Notes under the pieces: model-generated
The model's input: only the letters and a program-made list of their open reading frames with translations
Told to the model about the DNA's origin: nothing
Databases searched by the model: none
From: FEN-1219 sp963728995
GTDB lineage: Bacteria > Pseudomonadota > Gammaproteobacteria > Steroidobacterales > Rariloculaceae
Assembly: GCA_963728995.1 (NCBI GenBank)
Contig: CAVSMD010000007.1
Coordinates: forward strand, 156,902 to 220,901
Length of the DNA stretch: 64,000 nucleotides
Direction of reading: 5' to 3'
Part shown: piece by piece, positions 38,014 through 47,133 of the stretch
Numbering within the stretch: position 1 is the stretch's first letter
How the letters are laid out: the number at the start of each line of letters is the position of its first letter
Made by a program: the position numbers and the translations under genes

Positions 38014-38959
38014 TCAACGGCTCGACGTCGACTGCAGGTAGCGGAAGAAGTCCGACTTCGCGTCGATCATCAGCGTGGTGTTCCCACCGAGCGTCGAATA
38101 GCTTTCGAGCGTCTTCGAGAACGAGTAGAAGGCGGGGTCCTGCCCGTACGCCGCGCCGTAGATCTTCGTCGCCTCTGCGTCGGCGCGGCCTTTGATCTCC
38201 TCGGCCTTGCGCTGCGCCTCGGATTCGATCCGCTGCAGCTCCTTTTGCATGTTGCCGAGGATCTCCTGGCTGCGGCCCTCGCCTTCCGAGCGAAACCGCG
38301 CCGCGATGCTCTGGCGCTCGGAGATCATTCGGCTCTCGACTTGCTCGCGCACCGAGTCGATGTAGTTGATGCGCTTGATCCGCACGTCCACGAGCTCGAT
38401 GCCGAGATTCGGCATTTGCTCCGTGGCCGCCGTGAGCATATCCGTCTCGAGCTGTCCGCGGCCCTTCTTCGGTCGCTGCAGATCCGCCTGCTCCAGTGCA
38501 GCCGCGTCCTCCGCCGCCAGCTGCGACACGTCCACCTGCCAATCTTGCGGAACGCACGATCTCTTCGAGATCGGTGCCGGAGACGATGTCGCGCGCCACC
38601 GAATCGAGGATGTCGTCCAGGCGCGTCTTCGCACCCGCCTCGTCACGCACGGAGCGCAGGAACTGCAGCGGATCGGAAATCCGCCAGCGGGCCGTGGTGT
38701 CGACGATGATGAACTCCCGGCCGAGCGTCGGGATCTGGCTCACGTCGCCATCCCATGAGAGCAGGCGCTTGTCGAAGCGCCGCACGTCCTGCACGAACGG
38801 CAAGCGCCAGTGCAGGCCCGGATCGGTGATCACGTCGCCAACCGGCTCGCCGAACTGCACGATGATGGCCTGCTCGGCCTGATCGACCACGAACGCGGAT
38901 CGTGTCGCAATCAGCAACGCGACCGCGGCTATGAGAACGAGAGCGGTATATCGGTTCAT
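38014..38959 (-). pseudogene. hflC: HflC protease regulator, one frame break
   Basis: Membrane-anchored SPFH/prohibitin protein. It starts ATGA-overlapping the hflK stop; the N-terminal helix (about 5-22) and SPFH domain (PGLHWRLPFVQDVRRFDKRLLS) are intact. An extra base near 38548 (in TTGCGG) breaks the frame; removing it restores EEIVRS-QDWQVDVSQL and a full C-terminus with KELQRIESEAQRKAEEIKGR, giving 314 residues. HflK and HflC form the large complex that controls FtsH protease. Since hflK is intact and the gene is otherwise perfect, a consensus error is more likely than true loss. Confidence 0.85.
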
Positions 38960-40023
38960 TGCGATGCTCCCGCCGGCGGCGCCGCTGCTTTGGGTAGCTG
39001 TTGGGCGTCGCGCAGGTTCAGCAACGGCAGAGGCGAAACCTGCCCCGGCTGCACGACCACGACGGAGCCGATCTTCGGGAGGATCTGGCTCAGGCTCTCG
39101 AGATACAGGCGCGCGCGCGTGACCTCCGGGACGCCGCGATACTCGGCCAGCACGGAATTGAATCGCGCGGCCTCACCGAGTGCGCGATTCACGCGCTCGG
39201 TGGCGTAGCCTTCGGCCTCGGAGATCGTGCGCTTCGCAGTACCCTCGGCGCGCGGGATGGCTTCGTTGGCCTGCCGAGTGGCTTCGTTGACCATGCGCTC
39301 GAGCTCCTGCCGCGCCTCGTTCACCTCGTTGAACGCCGGCTGCACACGCTGCGGCGGAACCACGTCCTGCAGCTGCACCGTGACGATGCGAATGCCGTTG
39401 TCGTACTTGTCCATGGCCTCCTGAATCTCGTCGCGCGCTTTGTTGGCGATGTCGACGCGCCCCACGGTGAGCACGTCGCTGCCGATGCGGTTACCCACGA
39501 CGCGGCGCATGACGGATTCCGACAGGTCGCGCAACGTCTGAGTCGGCTCGCGCATCCCGTACAGAAACTTCACGGGCTCGCTGATCCGATACTGCACGAC
39601 CCATTCGACCTGAATGATGTTGAGATCGCCCGTGAGCATGAGCGACTCGTCGGGATACTGGCCGGCGGCGAATCGCGTGCGATCCCCGCTCACGTCCGCG
39701 GTGCGGAACCCGAACTCCTGCTTCAGCACGCGCTCGGTGGCGACGATTTGCACCGTATCGACGCCGAACGGCAACTTGAAATGCAAGCCGGGATCGGCAA
39801 TGCCCACCACGTTGCCGAAGCGCTTGATGACGGCGCGCTCCTCCGGCTGCACGGTATAGATGATGCTCAGCGCGCCCCACAGCACGAAAAGCGCCGCCAC
39901 CACGATCAGCACGAACGACGGCTTGATGGACGGCGGGTTGCCGGGCGCACGCGGCGAGCCGCCGTGGCCACCGCGCCCGGAGCGGTTCAGGATCTGCTCG
40001 ATTAGGTCTCTGGCGTCACTCAT
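38956..40023 (-). CDS. hflK: FtsH protease regulator HflK
   Basis: A 355-residue single-pass membrane protein. A short Gly-rich N-terminus (GRGGHGG) precedes the helix (about 36-55) and SPFH domain with YTVQPEERAVIKRFG and DPGLHFKLPFGVD. The VQLQDVVPPQRVQPAFNEVN segment is characteristic of HflK, followed by a long coiled coil. It pairs with HflC to wrap FtsH at the inner membrane. The stop overlaps the hflC start by four bases. Confidence 0.93.
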   Translation of the reverse strand: MSDARDLIEQILNRSGRGGHGGSPRAPGNPPSIKPSFVLIVVAALFVLWGALSIIYTVQPEERAVIKRFGNVVGIADPGLHFKLPFGVDTVQIVATERVLKQEFGFRTADVSGDRTRFAAGQYPDESLMLTGDLNIIQVEWVVQYRISEPVKFLYGMREPTQTLRDLSESVMRRVVGNRIGSDVLTVGRVDIANKARDEIQEAMDKYDNGIRIVTVQLQDVVPPQRVQPAFNEVNEARQELERMVNEATRQANEAIPRAEGTAKRTISEAEGYATERVNRALGEAARFNSVLAEYRGVPEVTRARLYLESLSQILPKIGSVVVVQPGQVSPLPLLNLRDAQQLPKAAAPPAGASQ

Positions 40024-40247
40024 CGGAGGACCTCCCTTGGTTCCGCCTTCGGTCCGGAAGATTGCGAGCCGATGTGGTGTTGCCGGCCGCGTCGAGAACG
40101 CCGTGTGATCGGCGCTGTTGTGTCCGGAGCTTATCGGGCATGCGCGCTAGAGGCAAATCGAGCCGATATTAGAAGGTGTACTCGCAAGCACGGTCGCGCT
40201 AGCCGCAATACGCGAAACCATGCGCATCACGGCCATTCACTCATTCG

Positions 40248-42644
40248 CTACTCATAGCGCAGCGCCGCCATCGGTGCGACGCGCGCTGCGCGCCGCGCCG
40301 GCCACAATGCAGCCACGACCCCCGCCGCCGCCGACACCAGCGCGGCCACGGCAAATAGCGTCCAGAACGCGGCCGGGCCGACGTCGAACAGCTGGCTCCG
40401 GAGCCAGCGGAAAGTGGGCACCGCGAGCAGCGCCGCCAGCACGAGCCCGAAGCCGACGATGCGCGCGCCCGTCGCGAGCACCAGCGCGCTCGCCTGCCGC
40501 GGCGACGCGCCGAGCGCCATGCGCAAGCCCATCTCGCGTGCACGGCGCTGCTGCACCGACGCGATCACGGCGTTCACGCCGAATCCGCAGAGCGCGAGCG
40601 CGAGCACCGCGAAACAATTGGTGGCGAACGCGAACAGGCGCAGCACCCGCGTCTGTGCCTGCAAGTGATCGGCGAGCGCGATGCCGCCGGCAATCGGTTG
40701 GACCGGATCGACTTCGTGGACCGTCGCTTCGAGCACCTTCTCCCAGCCGTCGGGCGGCCTCCCCGCCCAGCGCACGAGCAACGTGCCGGTCGCAGAGCCG
40801 AACTGCCGGAGCGAGGCGACCATCTCGGGATCCGCCGGTGCGCGCAGGCCGGCGTTGTGCCGGTCGGCCGCGATACCCACGATCTGGAAAGGAAGCTCGT
40901 TGCCGCCCAGGAGCAGCGTCTGTCCCAGCGGATCCGTGTCCGGGAACAACGCTCGGGCCAGTGTCTCGTTGATGACGGTCACGCGCGGTCCGCCCGCCTC
41001 GTCCGTCATCGCGATGTCGCGACCGCGACGAATCGCGATCGCCAAGAGGCGGTGGTAGCTCTCCGACACCGCTTGAAAGCCGACGAACACGAACTCGCCA
41101 CCCGAAGTGCGCCGCCCGTGGCCCTTCGACATGCCCGTGTCCGTCGGCACGCCGGACATCACGGCCGCGGCGTCGGCAACTCCGGGAATGGCGCGCACGG
41201 CTGCCAGTATCCGATCACGGGATTGATTCGCGTCCGCGGCGGGTCGTCGAAGAAAGCCGAGGTTCAGCGCGACGACGTTGCGCGTGCGGATCCCGGGATC
41301 CACGTCGCGCAGCCGGCTCAGGCTCGTCGACAGCGCGAGCGCCGCGGCAAGCGCAACGACCGCCATGCCGACCGCGGCCACCGGCAACAGAATGCTTCGC
41401 CGGCCACCCTCGACGAGCTGCGGCACGCCGGCCCGTAAGCGACGCGCCGGATCCCTCAGCAGGGCCGTCAAGCTCGCCGCCCCGGTGAGGAGCACGGTCG
41501 CCACCGTGGCCCCGGCCGCGAACAGCACCGTCGCGCCATCGACGGCGATGCCTTCGACGCGCGGCAGGCTCTGCGCGGCCAGCGGCCGCAGCGCCAGCAC
41601 CATGAGCTGTGCCATGAGCACGCCGCCGACGGCCGCGAACGCGGCGAGCAACACGAGCTCGCCGACGGCGTCCTTCACGATGCGCGCGCTGTCCGCTCCG
41701 AGCGCGCGCCGCACGGCGAGCTCCGCGGCGCGCTGCTCGAACCGAATGCTCACGAGACTCCCGGCGGTGGAGCACGCGATCAGCAGCACGAGCAGCGCGA
41801 CGGCGAACACGCCGAAGAGCACGACGTTCGCGTCGCCGAGCAGCTGGTCGATGAGACGGACGAGGCCATAGCGCACGTCGCGATTGACCTCGAGGTTGGC
41901 GGTGCCGTGCTCGGCGTGCACGGCGTCGAAGCGCGCCGCGATCGCGCCGAGCACCTTCGCCCGCGCCATGCCGGGGGCGAGCCGGCCGACGCCGGACAGC
42001 CCCCTCCCGTAGAGATAAGCGCCGCGCTGGAAGTCCGACTCGAGCCACGGCACGTACATGCGCAGCTCGCCGCCGGCCGGTTCCTTGAACGACGCCGGCA
42101 GCACGCCGACGACTTCGAGCTCACCTTCCTCGAATCGCAGCGTTCGCCCCACGGCTTGCGGGTCGCTACCGGTGAGCTGCCTCCAGGCGGCGTCGCTCAA
42201 CACGACGACCGGTCGCCGCTCTCCGAAATCGGCCATCACGAACGTGCGCCCGAGCGCGGCCGGCACGCCGTACACGGAGAAGAAATCCGCGCTCACGCGT
42301 ACGGCACCCACCTGGCGCGGCACGAAGCCCGCCCCGGTGAACGTATACGGCGGCTCGTCGGTGCCGTAGTAGGCCGTGGCCTCGAAGCCGGGGAGGTCCG
42401 CGAGCCCCTCCCCGGCTTCGGCGACCGTGAGTCCGCCACGCGTGCCGAGCTTGGGATTCTCGCTGTAGAACAGCACGAGCCGATCGTCGTCGGGATACGC
42501 CAGCGCGCGCAGCACGACGCCATGCAGCACGCTGAACATGCCCACGCTCGCGCCGATCCCGAGTGCCAGCGTGAGGACGATGGCCGCGACACTCGCGGGG
42601 CGGCGGCGGAGACGCCGAAAGGCCCGTGGCAGCTCCTGAATCAC
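40248..42644 (-). CDS. ADOP-type MacB-like permease (duplicated FtsX core)
   Basis: A 798-residue protein of the acidobacterial duplicated orphan permease kind. It has an N-terminal helix (RRRPASVAAIVLTLALGIG), a MacB-like periplasmic domain, an FtsX helix triple (about residues 270-400), then a second helix/periplasmic/FtsX set, with AREMGLRMALGASPRQ near the C-terminus. No ATPase gene accompanies it, which is normal for the family. Members are linked to efflux or lipoprotein movement; function here is unknown. It stands alone between hflK and a short membrane-protein gene. Confidence 0.88.
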   Translation of the reverse strand: MIQELPRAFRRLRRRPASVAAIVLTLALGIGASVGMFSVLHGVVLRALAYPDDDRLVLFYSENPKLGTRGGLTVAEAGEGLADLPGFEATAYYGTDEPPYTFTGAGFVPRQVGAVRVSADFFSVYGVPAALGRTFVMADFGERRPVVVLSDAAWRQLTGSDPQAVGRTLRFEEGELEVVGVLPASFKEPAGGELRMYVPWLESDFQRGAYLYGRGLSGVGRLAPGMARAKVLGAIAARFDAVHAEHGTANLEVNRDVRYGLVRLIDQLLGDANVVLFGVFAVALLVLLIACSTAGSLVSIRFEQRAAELAVRRALGADSARIVKDAVGELVLLAAFAAVGGVLMAQLMVLALRPLAAQSLPRVEGIAVDGATVLFAAGATVATVLLTGAASLTALLRDPARRLRAGVPQLVEGGRRSILLPVAAVGMAVVALAAALALSTSLSRLRDVDPGIRTRNVVALNLGFLRRPAADANQSRDRILAAVRAIPGVADAAAVMSGVPTDTGMSKGHGRRTSGGEFVFVGFQAVSESYHRLLAIAIRRGRDIAMTDEAGGPRVTVINETLARALFPDTDPLGQTLLLGGNELPFQIVGIAADRHNAGLRAPADPEMVASLRQFGSATGTLLVRWAGRPPDGWEKVLEATVHEVDPVQPIAGGIALADHLQAQTRVLRLFAFATNCFAVLALALCGFGVNAVIASVQQRRAREMGLRMALGASPRQASALVLATGARIVGFGLVLAALLAVPTFRWLRSQLFDVGPAAFWTLFAVAALVSAAAGVVAALWPARRAARVAPMAALRYE

Positions 42645-42908
42645 CCGATCCTCCGTCGCTTGCCGGCGGGCGCCGGCCGCGCGTTTTCGGGGGCCTCTCA
42701 GAGAAGCAAGCGAACTCCCGAGAGTCTAGGCGATTGGGGGAGTGCGAACAAAGCCGCGTGGCGACCACGACGCCAGGCCAGGAGCGCGATCACCGCCACG
42801 CGCGAGATGCTCATTCTCCTCGTGCGAGTGTCTTCCGTTCCACTCGACCCTACACGAAGCACCGGTCTCCGGCCTGTGGCTTGGGATCATGACTGCGTTC
42901 GCGATCCG

Positions 42909-43079
42909 TCACTGGCGGCGCTTCCGCCTGAAGATCAACCTGAACCAGAAGATGCTCTCGAAGATCGCGCCGATTGCGACAAAGAACATGACGCCTCCGA
43001 GAAAACCAATCGCGTAGCTGAGGCTGGCGGCCACGAGCAGCAGAAAGAGAGTCAGATAGCGGTTCGCGGCGATTGCCAT
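42909..43079 (-). CDS. Small membrane protein (56 residues)
   Basis: One continuous hydrophobic region (about residues 8-45) and a basic tail (FRRKRRQ). An AGGAG site lies seven bases upstream of the ATG at 43079, giving good translational support. No family name is assigned. It lies alone between the ADOP permease and the anti-sigma/DsbA gene. Confidence 0.6.
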   Translation of the reverse strand: MAIAANRYLTLFLLLVAASLSYAIGFLGGVMFFVAIGAIFESIFWFRLIFRRKRRQ

Positions 43080-43268
43080 GGCGCTACTCCTTCTATCTAT
43101 ACGTTCACTGGGCGGGGCCTTCGGCCGCCGGTGGGTCGCCATGCGCCGCGCGGTCCGGCGTCGCGACGGCGACTGCCAGTCGTAGCGGCCGACTCCTGCA
43201 GGTCATGGCAAGACTCTTGCGGTGACCAAGCCGGAGGATAAGGTATTCCTTTTTCGCCGCGCGCGCGA

Positions 43269-44252
43269 TCAGAAGACGGGACAGATCGAGGAGTCGCGCT
43301 CCCGACAAGACTCGTGCGCCGACGCCTCCACCAGCGTATCGACGACATCGAGCAGGTCGCCGGAATCCACCATCGACGGGTCGGTCACATACCGACCGTT
43401 GACGCCGATGGAGGGCGTGGCGGAGACCCCATACTGCCGGTTTAGCTCCGCTGCATGCTGCACTCTTGCCGCTACGCCGGGCGAGTTGAACGCTGCGTCG
43501 AAGCTTTTTGCATCCACCCCGAATCGTCCGAAGAAGGCCTTGACGGCGCCTTCGTTCGCCAGTGCATTGCCGCGGACATGGATCTCCTCGTAGAACGGCA
43601 TCCGCACCTCGTCCAGCTTGCCGAGCGCCTCGGCCGTATAGAAGGCTCGAGCATGGAGCTGCGCCGTCGCGTTGAAGACGGCCGGCACGCGGACGAGCTC
43701 GACGTAAGGCGGTTGGCGCTCCCGCCAGGCGTCGAGGACGGGCTCGAACGAGAAACAGTGCTCGCAGCCGAACATGAAGAACTCGGCGACCTGGATCTTG
43801 TTCGCGCCCAACCCCGTCGCAACGGGCGTGGCCAGCACTCGGTAATGTCGTCCCGCTATGTACGCCGCCGCTTTCGCCGCGGGCGCGCCGCTGTTCGCGG
43901 TCTCCCCTGCCGGCCGGCTGTCGGCCTCGGTCCCGGGCGTCGCCGCGTAGCGGAACACGCCGTAGCCCGCGAGCACCGTCACCACGAGGACCGCGGCCAC
44001 GGCTCCAAACCACGAAGCGAAGCGGCGGCTCGCTGGCGCGGACCGAGCGGCGACAGTCCGCGCAGCCATCTCGCCGAACAGCTCCGGGCGCGGCTCGCCG
44101 GGGAAATCGCCGGCGACTGCCTCGTGACCGAGCCAGGCATTCGCGCAGCGCGCGCATTTCGCAAGATGAGCGTCCACATCCGCTCGCTGTGCCGCGCTCA
44201 GCGAGCGGACGGCGTGATCGTCGAGGATCGTGTCCATCTGATGGCAGTTCAT
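43269..44252 (-). CDS. Anti-sigma (zinc-finger ZAS) - transmembrane - DsbA-like thioredoxin fusion
   Basis: A 327-residue protein with three parts. The N-terminal domain is a ZAS-type anti-sigma zinc site: Cys3, His29, Cys33 and Cys36 (HLAKCARC). A transmembrane helix follows at about 80-102. The periplasmic half (about 130-315) is DsbA-like, with active-site Cys163-Glu-His-Cys166 (MFGCEHCFSFEP) and the cis-proline loop GVSATPSIGVNGRY. It begins one base after the ECF sigma-factor gene, so it is that factor's cognate anti-sigma. The build suggests that periplasmic thiol state could be read directly to release sigma; this is inference. Two more Cys lie at the C-terminus. Confidence 0.85.
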   Translation of the reverse strand: MNCHQMDTILDDHAVRSLSAAQRADVDAHLAKCARCANAWLGHEAVAGDFPGEPRPELFGEMAARTVAARSAPASRRFASWFGAVAAVLVVTVLAGYGVFRYAATPGTEADSRPAGETANSGAPAAKAAAYIAGRHYRVLATPVATGLGANKIQVAEFFMFGCEHCFSFEPVLDAWRERQPPYVELVRVPAVFNATAQLHARAFYTAEALGKLDEVRMPFYEEIHVRGNALANEGAVKAFFGRFGVDAKSFDAAFNSPGVAARVQHAAELNRQYGVSATPSIGVNGRYVTDPSMVDSGDLLDVVDTLVEASAHESCRERDSSICPVF

Positions 44253-44253
44253 G

Positions 44254-44814
44254 TCAACTCTCCGTGCGGGCCAGCTGCAACACGGCAGCCGATTCGTCTT
44301 TCATCAATCTGCCGAGACGTGCGCGGGCGCGGTGCAAGCGCACGCCGACGGCGTTCCTGGACAGCCCCGTCATCGCCTCGAGCTCCGCGAGCGTATAGCC
44401 CTCCGCGTGCAGGGCTAGCAGCGCGCGTTGCTCCGGCTCGAGCTCGGGCCACGCGCGAGCCAGGCGCCGTCGCATCAGACTCGCCTCCGTGAGCTCCTCG
44501 GGGCCAGGGTCGGCGCTGAGGGCGCGCTCGTCTGCCGTGGCACCGTCTGTTGCGACGAAGGGCGAGCGCGCTCGGCGTCGAGCCGCATCGACAAAGACGC
44601 GGTATTGCACGCGCAGCAACCAGCCGAGCGGATATTCCAGGGTTTCGATCCGGTCGAGCGCCGGCAACGCGCGAAGACACACTTCCTGAACGAGATCCTC
44701 GGCATCCGCGCGCGAGCGTGTCAGCCGAATCGCAGCTCGATAGAGCGCGTCGAAGTGGGGCCTTACCACCCTCTCGAAGCGTCCCGCGCAGCGTTTCTCG
44801 GTGCGGCCGTTCAT
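44254..44814 (-). CDS. RNA polymerase sigma factor, ECF subfamily
   Basis: A 186-residue ECF sigma factor. Region 2 contains SRADAEDLVQEVCLRALP and the promoter-melting PLGWLLRVQYRVFVDAARRR; region 4 contains LLALHAEGYTLAELEAMTGL and NAVGVRLHRARARLGRLM. The ATG at 44814 follows GGGGAG. It is the first gene of a two-gene operon with its presumed anti-sigma factor, one base apart. The regulon is unknown, though a thiol-responsive envelope stress programme would fit the DsbA-type partner. Confidence 0.92.
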   Translation of the reverse strand: MNGRTEKRCAGRFERVVRPHFDALYRAAIRLTRSRADAEDLVQEVCLRALPALDRIETLEYPLGWLLRVQYRVFVDAARRRARSPFVATDGATADERALSADPGPEELTEASLMRRRLARAWPELEPEQRALLALHAEGYTLAELEAMTGLSRNAVGVRLHRARARLGRLMKDESAAVLQLARTES

Positions 44815-44840
44815 TACTCCCCAACACGTCCGAGCGACGG

Positions 44841-44858
44841 ATTTCTTACACGTGTGAC
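44841..44858. promoter_or_regulatory. Palindromic/promoter-like site between ECF sigma and MerR genes
   Basis: The 155-base divergent gap holds a near-perfect 12-base palindrome (TTACACGTGTGA, 44847-44858) followed on the minus strand by TGTAAGAAATC, which looks like an ECF-type -35 element 27-37 bases before the sigma start. It could serve the sigma gene's own promoter or the MerR protein as an operator. Nothing experimental or computed supports it. Confidence 0.3.
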
Positions 44859-44969
44859 GTCCTATCCAGATCTGCAGCTCCCGGCGCCTGCAACGCCATC
44901 TTGCTCTTGCACCTGCCCCAACGTCAGGACTTACAGTGGCGGGATGAGATCCTGCACGGACCGTTCGAC

Positions 44970-45671
44970 ATGAGCACTGCGGACGCATCGTCGGCCCTGA
45001 CGGCCGCCGAATGCGCGGCGCGCACCGGCCTGACGCCTCGTGCCCTGCGACTCTACGAGGAGCACGGGCTCATCGCACCGGGCCGAACGGCCGCTGGATG
45101 GCGCCAATACGGTCCGCAAGAATTGTTACGCCTGAATGTCATTACGCTGCTCAAAGCGGCCGGTCTGACGCTGGCGCAGATCGCGAGCATGACCACGTCC
45201 GGCACGAGCGATTTCGATCTGCACAGGATCCTGTCGATTCAGCTCGAGAACTGGCGCGCTCGGCGGCTGGATGCAGAGCGCGGCCAGCGCATCGTGGAGG
45301 CGGCGCTCGAACGCCTCGGCGCGACGGGATCGCTGAACACCGACGAGCTTTGCCACCTCATCAGGAACCCCTTCGGCCCACGAGCGAATGCGATTTCGAG
45401 ATGGACGACCTCAGTGGCATGCCGATCACGTTCGATCGTGGCCCCGACGGCGCGGTGTCATCCCTGCGCATGCGCACGAAGGGAGGGGACATGGCGGCTA
45501 CCCGCGTCGATCAAGCGACTGCCGAGCAAGTCAGGCCGCGGCTCGCACAGCGCATCGAAAACCAGACGCCGACGCGGCACCTCCCGCGTCCGCATCATGC
45601 TGCGACCCGACGGTCAGGTCACGGGTGCGCTGTTCGTGGTGAAGGACGGGCCGTTGTCCATCGGGCCGTAG
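44970..45671 (+). pseudogene. MerR-family regulator with extra C-terminal domain, two compensating frame breaks
   Basis: The N-terminal MerR helix-turn-helix (TAAECAARTGLTPRALRLYE; GWRQYGPQELLRLN) and the dimerisation helix are intact to about residue 135. A missing C near 45374 and an extra base near 45583 shift the frame; the middle frame reads FEMDDLSGMPITFDRGPDG and QRIENQTPTP. With both corrected, the product is 233 residues. The C-terminal portion resembles the small beta-rich domain that follows many CubicO-type serine hydrolases (LAxRIxNQTPxPG), an unusual partner for a MerR head. Divergent from the ECF sigma gene. Confidence 0.65.
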
Positions 45672-45711
45672 CAACGCGATCCTGCGCGGCAGGTCCTTGT
45701 CGCAAGGCGTC

Positions 45712-46101
45712 TCAAGCCACCGGCGCCCCGAATCGATTGGCCACCGGTTCACCCTTGCCGACGACACCCCACACGATGAAGGCGGCAGACGCAATGACGG
45801 TGGCCGCCGTGACAATGCTCTTGGACGACACGCCAGGGTTGAACAGGTAGAGCCATGCGTTGACGACGATCAGGGCGGCCGGGACGAGCAGCAGCCAGGC
45901 CGTTCGACCCATGTCGTGCAGGCGCCGGGCGTGCAGCACGACGGCCGGGAACAACAGCACCAGCTGCACCCACTGGCTGTTACGGCCAGGCACCAGGAAG
46001 TAGTAGAACGCAAACACGGCGAGCAGCGTGATCAGCGCACCGACGAACTGACTGCGGCCGGTGCGACCCCCAACGTTCACGAACAGGGTGTCGAAGTTCA
46101 T
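45712..46101 (-). CDS. DUF805-family membrane protein
   Basis: A 129-residue protein with four hydrophobic segments. The FVNVGGRTGRSQFVGALI start and VVLHARRLHDMGRTAWLLL segment are the DUF805 signatures. Function is unknown; members are small inner-membrane proteins. GAGGAGG precedes the ATG at 46101. It follows a DoxX-like gene by ten bases on the same strand, so both are one operon. Confidence 0.88.
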   Translation of the reverse strand: MNFDTLFVNVGGRTGRSQFVGALITLLAVFAFYYFLVPGRNSQWVQLVLLFPAVVLHARRLHDMGRTAWLLLVPAALIVVNAWLYLFNPGVSSKSIVTAATVIASAAFIVWGVVGKGEPVANRFGAPVA

Positions 46102-46111
46102 CGCGTCCTCC

Positions 46112-46927
46112 TCAAGCTTCGCCGACGGCCAGGGCGTGCCGCTGCAAGACACCTTTGTAGTAGTCGATATAGGCCAGCATCAGCAGGCCGTTGAGCGCGA
46201 CGGCGGCGAGCCCCAGGAAGAGTCCGAGCGGCTGGTGATCGAGAACCGCCCAGAAAGCCGCGCAGAGGGAAAGTGGCATGACGACGCAGAGCGCCACGGG
46301 GACCAAGACACCGATGAGGATCAGCGCGCCGGTGATCAGCTGAATCGCCATGACCACGTCGAGCAGATGGCTGTTGACGAGGGCCGTCATCAGCTGCATG
46401 GCGAGCGGCTCGTGCCCGGTGGGCATGGGGTAGAGCGAGACGAAAAAATGGTTGATGCCGCTAACCAGCATCCAGGCGCCGAAGATCAGCCGCCCGGCCA
46501 GGACGAGCTGCTTCCCGGCGGCGGCCGAGGCCCGCGGCGTCGAGCGCACGGCGAACATCGAGCCGTAGCTCCTGATGTACGCCAAGCACAGCAGAACATT
46601 GCACACCAGGACGGCGGTGCCGAAGATCGAAGCGCCCGAGCCCCACCCTTCGAGCGGCGTGTCCCAGTACCACACGCAGAACGAGACGGGCATGCAGATC
46701 ACGAGGGACAGGGGCAGGTAGAAGCCGAGCAGCACGCCGATCCCGGCGACGAGCTCGACCGCTTTGACGAGGTCGAACAGGTGGCTGTCGAACAGGGCCA
46801 AGAACAATTCCTGGCTCAAGGGCTGGGTGCCCAAGGGCTGCGGGAACAGGGTTACGAAGTGGTTCAGCCCGGCCGGAATCATCCACGCCGCGAACACGAG
46901 ACGCACGAACCATACGGCATATTTCAT
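46112..46927 (-). CDS. DoxX-like membrane protein with internal duplication
   Basis: A 271-residue protein made of two similar halves of about 130 residues, each with four hydrophobic segments. Half 1 has RLVFAAWMIPAGLNHFVTLF and SHLFDLVKAVELVAGIGVLL; half 2 has RLIFGAWMLVSGINHFFVSL and SHLLDVVMAIQLITGALILI. Single copies of this unit are the DoxX-like family, which has been tied to quinone and redox-associated membrane complexes. The two parts presumably fuse a homodimer. It leads a two-gene operon with DUF805. Confidence 0.8.
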   Translation of the reverse strand: MKYAVWFVRLVFAAWMIPAGLNHFVTLFPQPLGTQPLSQELFLALFDSHLFDLVKAVELVAGIGVLLGFYLPLSLVICMPVSFCVWYWDTPLEGWGSGASIFGTAVLVCNVLLCLAYIRSYGSMFAVRSTPRASAAAGKQLVLAGRLIFGAWMLVSGINHFFVSLYPMPTGHEPLAMQLMTALVNSHLLDVVMAIQLITGALILIGVLVPVALCVVMPLSLCAAFWAVLDHQPLGLFLGLAAVALNGLLMLAYIDYYKGVLQRHALAVGEA

Positions 46928-47133
46928 GGCCCACCCCCCGATTCGCCATGCTCCGCCTCTGTGCTCCCATTGTCCATCACGGATCGGGAGTCCCGCGGGG
47001 CGTCATCGAGCCATGCAGCCCGGACCGGACCGTGGTATCGCACAACCAGGTGGACCCAGCACCGCCGTGGGATGTGGTTCCCTGCCTTTGATCCCTCTAT
47101 CATTGCGGCATATTTTCACTGCGAGGTTCCGAC

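Noticed and set aside
42645..42908. A small gene between the ADOP permease and the 56-residue membrane protein
   Set aside because: Open frames here lack ribosome sites and protein-like composition.
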